A stretch of DNA of 64,000 bases. It comes from Eutrigla gurnardus (lineage: Eukaryota > Chordata > Actinopteri > Perciformes > Triglidae). Below, one piece after another: positions 12,670 through 23,900 of this stretch. A program made the position numbers and the translations under genes. Positions within the stretch are counted from its first letter, which is position 1. Each line of letters starts with the position of its first letter. Where the stretch lies: assembly GCA_963514095.1 (NCBI GenBank), contig OY741275.1:4658389-4722388 (forward strand), written 5' to 3'. The notes beneath the pieces are model-generated. The model was given only the letters and a program-made list of their open reading frames with translations. It did no database searches and had not been told where the DNA came from.

Positions 12670-13570
12670 ATAGGCCTAGTAAATGCATCTACATTGACCA
12701 ACTCATTTATCTCAACAATTCAATGAACACATTCAATGAACCTATTAATGAACTCACCTGAAAGGAATTTATGTGGCTGAAAATTGCATGCAGCAATGCC
12801 TTTGTCATTGGGATCTATAACATGCTATTAATAATAACATCTTCATGGCTATCATGTTTTTGCAAGTTATATTTGGGTTCTGGGGAAATTGTATGACATA
12901 TTTATCATAGTTAAGGTAAAATGTTGGTCTAATTAATTTATTAAAAAGACAATTATACAGGCAAAAAAAACAACAACAAAACACACATGAGATGTCCTCG
13001 CCGGGATGTGAGCCTGCGATGCCCACGTTCGAAGGCAGGAGCATCACCACTCACCCAGCTGGGGGCTTTAAGTTATGATATGGCCAGTCGTGTTAAAAAA
13101 AATAAACGATTTATTCATATTTTTTAATTGCAAGCATGTATTTTTAGACGCTTGATGAAAATATAGTCTGTTTGTACTTCATATATGTAATTTTGGTAAT
13201 TTTTGGTCTTTCACGTGACGAAATCACGAGGACTAGGCTTGGCGGAACCTTCTGCTGGTACAGTTGTTTCCGAGAGACGGACTTCTCTGAAACCCCCGCT
13301 AAAGTAAGCCTGATGTTTAGCCTGCCCCGGGGCAGGCTAGTTTGGTCGGATAAACTCCCATGGTTACTTAGCGGAGAGTGCCTCAAGTCACGTTGATGGA
13401 ACGCAACTCTCGCTAAAGGTAGCGAGGCTTATCGAAATTAGCCCGGCTTTGCGCTTAGCGAGTTTGATGGAATACCCCTCTGGTGGCATCATCAGCATTG
13501 TGTTGTTGTTGTTCGGCAACGGCTTGAACACATGACACATTCATTTATATGCAAGTCCCACACGTGAAGG

Positions 13571-13960
13571 AAGTGAGCATATTTGGAGCAGAGCAGACCC
13601 CGAGCAGCAACCTTACTGGCTAAGACTTAAAGTCATCTTAGTCGCTAACTGCTTAGGTGACCTGTCAAACACAAGGTAGCCCCGCCCTAAAGCATCTATT
13701 GCTTGTTATATGTGAATCTAAATGGACCATGATTTACTAAGTGAACATCATGCTGTATTGAAGATTTGAAACTAGAGATTGAGACATAAACTCATGTTTA
13801 CAATGTTTACTGAAATAATAAATCAAGTGAGTAATAGGGTCATTTTCTCATAGACTTCCATGTAATCAGAGGAGTCGGCCTCTACTGGCCAGTAAAGAGA
13901 ATACAAGTTAAAGGCACTCCAGCATTTGACTTCACTTCTCAGAAATAAAGGTTGCGGCCT
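13571..13960 (+). repeat. dispersed repeat copy A ('GTAGCCCCGCCC' family)
   Basis: Shares the ordered blocks CTGTCAA-CACAAGGTAGCCCCG, AAATGGACCAT, GTGAACATCATGCTG, CTCATGTTTACAATG and a GAGGAGTCG block with other copies near 31212, 34665, 40540, 42978, 44465, 49808 and 57115. Class unknown; no coding capacity seen. Confidence 0.85.
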
Positions 13961-14304
13961 GGTAAGTTCTCATTAACCTGAGCTTGGTTTTGACCGTCAT
14001 ACTGCTACGCTTTCTTCTTATCTTAACCACTCACTGTGTGCTGCGTGGTCTCCTCCTCTCTCCCTGAATCCCTCTGCTGTCTTAACTCTGGTGCTCTCCT
14101 CTACTTCTGTAGCTGCTCATGATGCTCATGCTGAAAAGCATCAGGGACAATGGGCTCATGTGACACACTTGGCCCCCTAAAGAACTAAAAAGAAGAATAA
14201 GTGACGTTACAAACAGGAAACTCAATATAGTTCACAATTACAGAAAGTAAATCACACAGAAAAATATGATCCTGAAAGGAATCCACCTGAACGGATAAAA
14301 ACAC

Positions 14305-14310
14305 TTTATT
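14305..14310 (-). promoter_or_regulatory. candidate arl5a poly(A) signal
   Basis: TTTATT on the plus strand reads AATAAA on the minus strand, about 560 bases past the arl5a stop codon. It is one of few such hexamers close enough; without transcript data this is only a candidate. Confidence 0.3.
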
Positions 14311-14868
14311 TCACTGATTATTCATAGAGACTGAAAGGAGAGGGTATATTGTGTTTTTACCCTCCTTTCTGCATGTTTCAGTCACCGTCAACTATCATCA
14401 CTTGAACGTTCTGCTGCAGGCACCACGTTAAAAGAGAATACTGGACTGTACACACAGGGGAAGGGCAATAAAAACTGCCACAGCCAGTCTGGCAATACTG
14501 CAAGGCCACCGTGGGCTAGAGTCACACTCAGCTGGAGAATACGTCCATATACAGTTCCAAGTCACTTTGCTGACTTCTGTGTTTTGCTGAAAGGAAAACC
14601 GTGCACACATTTTCAGTTTAAATAATTTGAGTCTCTTTTGTTGTTCCAACATCTTTCTGAAAAGGTTTTTTCTGAATTCAAGACGTCTTTTGTAAAATAA
14701 ATTATTACTGAAGAAATGTAACGTCCTGGCAGCGGTCTGCCCACGTCAGCATCACAGGAAAGAGGAAAGGGTCATCCATCAACAGACCTCAACCCCCAAT
14801 CCTCATTTCATGGTCACGTCTGGAGGCAGAGAACCCAAAGAGCGAGGGCGCACTCTTGATCAGCGCCA

Positions 14869-14917
14869 TCATCTCACGCGCAGCCGCGACATCATCCACT
14901 CGAGACCCTGACACAAC
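14869..14917 (-). CDS. arl5a: arl5a exon 6 (stop codon)
   Basis: 49 coding nt after a TATCTCCAG acceptor. Encodes LCQGLEWMMSRLRVR and TGA. The longer open frame over this stretch is a different frame. Confidence 0.95.
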
Positions 14918-17900
14918 CTGGAGATAGACGAGACATTGGGATGAGACGGACATTACCATGACAGCTCTGGATGGATACTGCATGAGAACAACACTTCTTC
15001 TACATTGGTGGGAGTTCACACAAGCTTCTATACAGCTGAAGAGCATGTGTCCACATAGCCAGCATCTTTTTCCAGTTGTTCCCAATGTGTAAAGCGTGTA
15101 AGCAGCCACCTAGAACTTCTGTGCTTTAATTGTCGTTAGGCATGGGACGATATGAAAATGTAATGTGACGATTATCCTAGCCAAAATAATTATGATTTGA
15201 TAACTATCAAAACATGCTTCAAACTCAACAGTCCCTCCCCAGTGGGAGGAGCCTCTCCCTAGCAGTGGGAGGAGCCTCTCCCTAGCAGATCATTTCCCCG
15301 TGACGATGCATCGTGACCGGCTTTATCGGGCGGTCTTTGAAAGGTGTCTTGTGGGTCCGGCTGTGAGCTTTACAGCACCCCTCACCTTGCACTCACCGCC
15401 CTTAGTACTCACTTCACCCTCTCTCCCTCTCAGATAATTGCCCAAATACATAAACACAAAGGGGCAATGCTACTGTATCATACAATGTGGTTAAAGTGGT
15501 GATATTGTTGTCATAGAAACCTTTTTTAAAAAGCACTCAGAGCATATTTTTTTTATATGAAACGCTGGGAAAGGTCCTGCGGAGGCTTTTCTGCCAGAGA
15601 AGACGCTACATGGACACAGGCCCTGAGAACAAGAGTGAGTAGTGAATGCAGTTCTCACCCCTCCCCAGTGAGGGCGCAGCAGGCCTGGATGTGCCACTGG
15701 TGGTCTTTGACAGAGGTAAGCTGGAGGCTCTGGGAGATCTCAGCCACAGACATGCAACCTTTTACATCCTGCTTGTTGGCAAAGATCAACAGCCCCGCCT
15801 TTCTTAAATCCTGGAGGACAGATGACACATCAGAGGAGGAGTGGGTGAAGAAATGACACATTACATGGAAGAGTACAGAAAATCACATTTCAATGACATG
15901 AAAATCACTGCTTTGACTACAAACATTGAGGGTCATTCTCTCAGTTTGGGCAACACAATTGTTGCGTTATGCACCAGAATGAAGGTTCATGCTAACTAAA
16001 GGGAAAACAAGTACTATGATAAATAATAAATAATATATATAATTATATATTGTCATGGTCAAGTGGAATTCATTCATCCACCGGTGGATCCATAAATAGA
16101 GAGAATATTAAAGGTTCAACATCTTTGTTGAAAGGAAATTCATTCAACATAATAAAATGTGAACCTCACACTAGTAAACATTCACGTTAATAGGATAGCT
16201 ATTAACGTCATTCAAAAAATGACTTATGTGTACTAAGATTCACTATGTATTTATTGAATTCTTGAGGAATTGTGATTGATAATTTTGAAGTTGGCTTAAT
16301 GTTTGTTTCTCTATCTGTTCAGGTTGTTAATCCAATGAGAGGAGCCGTTTTGTCTGTTGCCTTTATGGTGTTTGACTTGCACTTTGCTTTTGCCAGTGCT
16401 AATGGGGATCCTAAGAACGAAAGAAAGGAAATGGATATTCACATAAATAATTAAAGAGTTGGACTTTAAGATGGAAAAAGCAGCACCGTTAGTGAATCAA
16501 AAGTCTGTTTTGCATGACATGAATCGACAGCCTTTTCTAACTATTTTGAAAAATAATTTGAGGAAGTCTCCCTAAACATATTGACACAGATGGTTTTTAG
16601 AGGTCTGTCAGTGACCTCACAATGCTTTGAAATTGCTTATCAAAATGCTGTTTGTTGTGCCAAGTGTTGGGAAGAGGTATTCAATTTTATTTGACGCATT
16701 TTGTGGCAACTTAGTGTAAGAAATTGGTTTTGACATTCCATGATTGTCAAACCCCAGGACCCCCAACATTTATAAAAGATGATTAACGGATTTAAAATGT
16801 CTTACAATGATAATAATATTAGTTATTTTATATGAGTTATTGTTATAATTGTTGTTCATTATACTCACTTCATGTGCTAGCATTCTGTAGAGTTCCTCTT
16901 TGGTCACTGAGATCCTTTCTCTGTCTGTGCTGTCGACCACCACAATGACAAACTACTCACAAGACATGGAGAGAAATAATGGAACGTTAATAAAATAATA
17001 CTGGGTGTCATCTTGACCAGAGCACCATACGATGGCACTGCATTCATTCACACTGGGCAGCTTAATAATGGGAAGTCTGCAGATATTCTCTAGTATTTAA
17101 AAATGATAGTGGAAAAAAACTGACAGTATCTACAGCAGCCATTTCTTCTGACAGGAGGGATGTCAACAGTAAACCACACCGAGTACATATTTTACCAGTT
17201 CCGCATGGAGAACTAGGTTCTCTTTGAACATTTGTTCGGTATCTCACTATGGGACACACCCCTGCGCTTGTCCCCAGAAGCTATTTTTCACTACGCTAGT
17301 CTTGACTAGCAGACAGACGTGACATCCGCTTCCTGGAGGAGGGACTTCCTCCTCCTCATAAAAGCCAGGCGATACGTCATCTATTCAGTCTTAAACCTCT
17401 TCTCGCTGCCTGAAGCAAGCTCTCAGACAGCAGCTGTGGGGACAAGCACAGGGGGCGTGTCCCATAGTGAGATACCTCACTCATGTTTCAGAGAACGGGG
17501 GTTAATTTCTTAACCTAAAGTTCATTTACGTCTATATGTTTACTGTTCAGAGAGGGCACACCGCTGCCAGCCCTGTGAAGCCAAGCAACACAGCTGGACA
17601 CGCACTCTGCAGTGCAAGCTGCACTCCCTGACACCAAGCCCGGTGTTCCCAAGAACAGCTGGACACGTAATGCACCCGGCCCCACAGAGCATTGTGTGTG
17701 TGCCCAACTTTGTTGCTCTCAGGGTGAATTAAAGAGCATGGCTTGAATATCAGCTGATTGGTGGCTGATCAGCTGATATTCATTACCTACACCTGTAACC
17801 TGATCAAAATGTGATAAAAGACATTTACAATGCAAAGATCAATGAGGCAATGGAGCATTGGAGTAAAAGGAATGCCTCTCTTGTACCTCACGTGAATTTA

Positions 17901-20900
17901 CTGGGATTTTTGGCATAAAAATGAACTTGAAATGAAATTATTTACCAGTTCCCAAAACAGCGACGTGACCTGCGACATCGGCGATGAATTAACTAGCTGT
18001 TATTTTATTAGTTCTGTGTCTAAACTTTTTTGGAAATGTTGGAGAGCTTATTTAGGAGGACATTTGAGTTTTGATCAACTCAAAATCAGCAAAGATTACA
18101 ATGTAGTGGAGAGCGCAAGGAATGTCTGACCAGAGCGCCTGCTGTCACTGTGGCCGTTGTTAAGGACCGTAGTGCAAATACGACCCAACATAGGAATCTC
18201 AAAACACTACCATTATACAGAGTGACAACCATTTAGTACTTCACACCTGAGAGTTTGTAAACATTTTTTAATAAACGTATATTAAAATAAACTAAGCAGG
18301 TCATGGTTATAAATGACCTGTTCCTGAATTATGTACATTTCAAAGGTTTCTTTTTCAATAGCTTGCTCATTGTGAATACATGTGTGTGCGTGTGTGTTTG
18401 TGGGGTGGGGAAATCTGGTGCTACCTCGCTGAGCTCTGCATTCTATATTTCCAGCTCATTTTCTCTATGTTGTTTGTTTCTGACTTCATAGCTTGAATTC
18501 AATTAAAGCAAGCAGCAACGATGTTGCCTTTCCTAGCTAGCTAGCTTACTTGTACATGCTAGCTCTCCTCTCTCTCCCTCTCACTGCAGCTTGTGCAGTT
18601 GATGTGGTTGATGTGTGATGTTTACATGCAGACTGACTTGTAGAACTCACACCCTGCAAGAACATGCTTACCCTTTTGCTTTACATAATATATATATATA
18701 TATTTTTTTTTTCTTACCGTAGGAAAGTAAAAATGCAAATTAATCAATTAAATAGCCAAGCCCTATATCTATATCTATTTTTTAATAAAGTTCTCCATTT
18801 TTTATTAGCAGTGAGCCATCATTACCTCTGTGTTCGTGTAGTATGTATTCCATGACGACCTCAGGGACTCCTGGCCCCCAATGTCCCACATCAGGAAATG
18901 TGTGTTGTTCACCACAATCTCCTCCACGTTGCTCCCAATTGTAGGAGAGGTGTGCACCACCTCATTCATTGAACTATAACATACATAAGACACAAACTTA
19001 AAGTTGCAGGTGACATAAGCAACAATTATAAAATGACCTTTTTATACATACATACTGATGGATAAAATTGCGAGGAAATATATAAAGCAGCTTACTGATA
19101 GTGCTATGTTTGGATACTTACAACTGGTAAAGAATTGTGGTCTTGCCAGCATTGTCCAGGCCCACGATAATAACTTTGTGCTCTGAAATGCAATAAAAGA
19201 CAATCAGAAAAAAAATTGAGCTTAAATCGCCATGGAAACACTCGGTATGAGACATAAGATATAACAGTAGATAGTTATGGTAGATCACATTAAAATACAC
19301 TCATAAGTTGATTGCGATGAATTTGTATTATTGGGATAATCGTACCAATATTATATATAAATATTATATATATATAGATTTATAGATATTTATAGATTTA
19401 TTTGTCCTTTACAACCTCCTTTAACTAAATGTAAAGTTATTCCATTATGTTTGAGTGCCATTTTAAGAGTTAAAGCATACATTTGATTTTTGTGTTGTCC
19501 GATGCAATAGATACACAGTCTCTCTCGCACATACAAAGAGGCTTTATCTGTGAAAACAGGATGTGACAACTACGATGAATTGCCATCTTGCTGTTGAGAC
19601 ATGAAAGTGAAAAGACAACAGGTGTCTTATAGTACGCTCAAGGGCTGGTTGCATTGCATTATATCCAAGTATCAACAGCACCAAAGGCTCTTTTCAACCC
19701 ACAACTTAATTATGTTGCCATGTTTCAGATCATGTGGCAACACTGACTGGTTTGTTGTTACAAATGGGCAATCAAGAGAAACTAGAGCATGGCAGAAAGA
19801 GATCAAGCACACAGTCTACCTACACGTGTTTTTCAAAGTATGGCTTAAGAGAATCATATTCATGTTGAGTCAAAAAGCCAAGTAATCACATGACTAACAC
19901 ATGAACAAACAAATATTTTTATTGTGTCACACAATACATCTTTTTTTGAAAAACAATCAAATAATCTTAAATAACATGATCAGAAATAAATATGTATTAA
20001 TGCACATATGCATGTATTGCATGCATGCAGTGTATTTTAGAACCAGGCTCTATTTTACACTCGTCTACCAGGATAGCGCACTAGGTATTCACAATGTGTT
20101 CAATGGAGATTCACCACAATCAATTTATTGTTTTCTTTTTTTAAAAAACAGATTCAAGATCGAATCTTACATCCCATCCCTTGGTGAGAATGGTAGTGAA
20201 TACCAGCAGCGCTAACTCATTTTGGAGGCCATTGCTGTCCAAAACTAAGACATTGGAATTTCTTGCCAACAGACACCGGAAGTTACAAAGCTCCCTCACA
20301 CATGGAGAAAGTTAAGTTTGCAATAGAATATAGCTATATGAATTATTAGAATAATTCATTATTCCATCACCAAAGCAAAATATCATCATGCATCTTTTCT
20401 ATGCATGACAGCTGCCCTTCCGTCTGTTTTTTCCAGGTGTTGACCTTCTGCCTGATTCCATGAATGCAGCAGAACCAATATAGAGTAGGTCTGTGCATAA
20501 TTATTATTACTATTATTATGAGCTGGTTAGAATTGTACAAAGCTATTGTAAAGAGAGCTTCATACGACACCATCGTTGACATGATCGTAGTATGTTTGAA
20601 TGAGGAGGCGTAACACAAAACCACAGATGTCACCTTGAATCTGAATGATGGGATAGTTCCTAACAAATCACGCCTGTTGATTGAGGGAAAGTGTTTTCTT
20701 TTTTATTAAAACGTTCGATACTGCTGCTAAGCCTTCGAGCCAATGCATAAATAATCTATATTCTGTAGATTTCAGGACACTTCTTTTTTTTTTCACTCCA
20801 GGTTGAGAAGGTGGGGATGAATGGTGAAATGATTCAGAAAATATGCCCCAACATGTTTCTGCAGCGGATTGAAAATAAAAACGGTACATTTTATTTGTGG

Positions 20901-23900
20901 TTGTAGACTTTCTGTAATTTCACTGAGTTTTAAAGTATTCCATGACATGTAAGTAAATATATTTGTTGGCCACGAACTTTACAAAGCTCCTTTACCTTTC
21001 CTGAAAACACTTGAGGATTCAGAGAAATTGCAGAAAGTCAAGTGTGAACCTGTGAAATAGTATTTTCTTCTTGATGAGACATTACCATTTACAGTAAAAG
21101 GGAAGCACTTTTACAGGAGAAACTAAAACCTCACTAAAGCCGAGGAAGCGAAAGCAGCTGCAGAGAGAATAGTTGAAGTTAAAATGTGGGCCTTATCTAT
21201 GCAACTGTACCATGTTGAACCTAAACAAAACAGCTGTGAGGACAAGTAGCACCGGTATTTCCGTAAAAAAAAAAAAAAAAAAAAAGCTTCAACAAACAGA
21301 CGAGAGTGCATGTATAATCATAACACAGCTTTCTGCACTATCTGCAGTATTTGGAGGTCACAAGTCAAGTCTTGTGCAGATGGAAGAAGCAAAAAAACAT
21401 GCAGGTGCAGCAATGCCACCTGCACACATTCTTACTATATGAACAGTAAAACGTTTAAATGCGGGCGCCACAGTTGCTGCTTGTTCTCCTGCAATTGAAA
21501 GTAAAAGCGCTTTGGTGATCGTGCATTTAAAGTTGTTGGACCCTGTGTGACCAACAGAGATATTTTAAACTAAATTATAAAAATGCAACATTTTAAAAAC
21601 AGGATTAAGGACCATTTGAACACTGAATGTATGTGTCCTGATTAGGGCTGAACGATTTATCGTTTTCTGACCGAAATTGCGATTTCAGACAACGCGATCA
21701 TGTGATCGCCAAAGCTGCGGTTTTTGCAGCGCTCCTGACTCACCCAGGATCTGTTGTCAACTATTTTACACATGCCGTCTCCCGACCATCCTGCCAAGCT
21801 CACCAATCAGACTACTCGTGAACAGGTCACGCTAACCAATCAGTATTAACCTGCTCCGTATTTGTTATTAGTCAGAAATTACTTCAACTGGACCAGAAGC
21901 GGAGTTAGGGGATTTAATCGCCAAGAAAAACAGCACGTCCGTCATTTGGGAGTATTTCGGGTTTGAGGCTGCAGACATGCACCAGAAACGGGTACTGTGC
22001 AAAACCTGTCGCGCTAAAGTTGCAACATCCAGCGGAAACACAACCAATATATACCGGTGATATGATCTCCCGCGAGAGGGTGCATTTCACGGCAGGGGCG
22101 CTGATTACGGCACAACACCGGCACTTGAAAAATCACCACAGACATTTGCATGACGCGTGCATGACGAAAAAGTCCGGTAAAAAGTCCGGTGACTATGATG
22201 ATCAGGCCCACTGTAGCAAACAGACTACAATTACAGCATCTTTTGCCAGTGTAACTCAGCGGAAGACACCGGAAAGACGGATTTAAAAACCTCCTCCGCA
22301 CGCTGGACAGATATACGATTCCCTCCCGCACCGACTTCTAACAGGTTGCCGTCCCACAGCTATACGCGGAGTGTAAAGAAAAAGTGGTAAGCCATAAATT
22401 AATGACCCACCTATTTTAATGTCTGACATATTTTTTAGAAGGGTCATTTTATTTCAATAACAGTTTTTGTATTTGATTTACAATTGAATTATTACAGTTA
22501 AGGATTTTTGCACATTTTAAGACAGTCAAAGATGGCTCTTTTAGTTCATTTGTAATAACTGCCTTTGGTCAAGGACTTTAAAGAATGAACATGCATGTTT
22601 CTTGTTAATAAATTCATTTGGAAGCAATTTTTAACTTTAGTCCTTGCATTAGAGTAATAGCATTCAATGTTTTAATGTTACTGTACATTGTGAATATTAC
22701 ACTGAAGCTTGATTTGAAGGAAATCGTGAATCAAATCGAAAACGCAATATCTGTCAGAAAAATCGCAATTAGATATTTTCCTAAAATCGTTCAGCCCTAG
22801 TCCTGATGCTGATTGGCGACTGATGTAATTTGCTGGTTTGTTGCAAGTCTGTGGTCTCTTTTAAGTAATGTTAAACTACTACTTTGCTACCAGTGCTTTG
22901 AAACCTTTTAACTTGTAGCCGTTGGGAATATGGATAACCACGTTTGTAGTCACATGCCCTCCTCCTCCTCACTGTGAATGAACTTCTGTTGTTCCACTGG
23001 GTTGAATCAATCAATTGGGGACGGGGAGCCATGGTAGGACTTCCTGGGACTTAGAAGTGCAGCTGGGGCTAGATCCAGGGGTTACAATAAAAGCCTTACA
23101 GGCTGCAGTGACATGATGGATGGAGCCGAGTTCAGGACGATGACTTAACAGAGGAAGGTGCTATTTGATGACTAACCAGAAAGACAGCAACGGCAAATAA
23201 TTACAGCTTTTGCCGTTTATGTCAGAGAGCATTCAAAAGGGTGTCTGCCTGACATTTTTAAAAGGATATTCAATGTTGGGCAGGTCTGCAAATTAATAAT
23301 TATTTCTAATTTAATTAATAATATATCAATAACTTTTTTGATTCATTGTTGGATTGTAAATGATGAAACATGTTTCCCATAGCCCAAAGCAGCATCTTTG
23401 ACTGAATCAGGGATTGTATAAGATGTGCTCTCATCAAATTTTCTGTTGACTGACTAATCAAGTAGTTAACAGACCTTTCTGTCTGTACAACAATCTTGTC
23501 CACAGCTGACACCCAACATATGCTTGTCTCATGTGATCTACTTTTGAGTCATCACCAACTAAAACGGGATAGTGACATTTTTAGATATCCCTGTTTTAGA
23601 GAAGTGTGAATGGGCATCGGGTTGCCCGTATTGCTGACTGACAATGTGATGTGAACACAACAGTTATTTTGATTGAGTTAACTAAATGATTTATATCATT
23701 TTGATTTATTGTTGAATGATTATCGACTGTAACTAAAGAACCAGACATCACTGTTTCCGAGAGCCCAATGTGGCACCTTCTGCTCGTTTAGTCCAACCAA
23801 CTGCCAAAAGACAGTCACTTTAAAATGGTATAAAACCGAGAAGAGCAGCAAGCCAAGGTTGCTTTTCTGTTGACTATTTTGTCTCAGGTATTTTGTTTTA

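Larger units (their letters stand above)
12103..13480 (+). mobile_element. Harbinger-like DNA transposon remnant with Myb/SANT fragment
   Basis: Terminal inverted repeats begin GAGGGGTATTCCA at the left and end with its complement at the right; 25 of the outer 26 bases match. Inside, 12300-12474 encodes a basic helix-rich fragment (LLMELYEEYKPIITNK, then REAAWARIAERLKTE) resembling the Myb/SANT-like DNA-binding protein of PIF/Harbinger elements. No DDE nuclease gene remains. The classification rests on that domain; I could not find a clean 3-bp target duplication. Confidence 0.65.

Noticed and set aside
14789..15109. 106-residue minus ORF over arl5a exon 6
   Set aside because: Different frame from the true exon, which reads LCQGLEWMMSRLRVR-stop.
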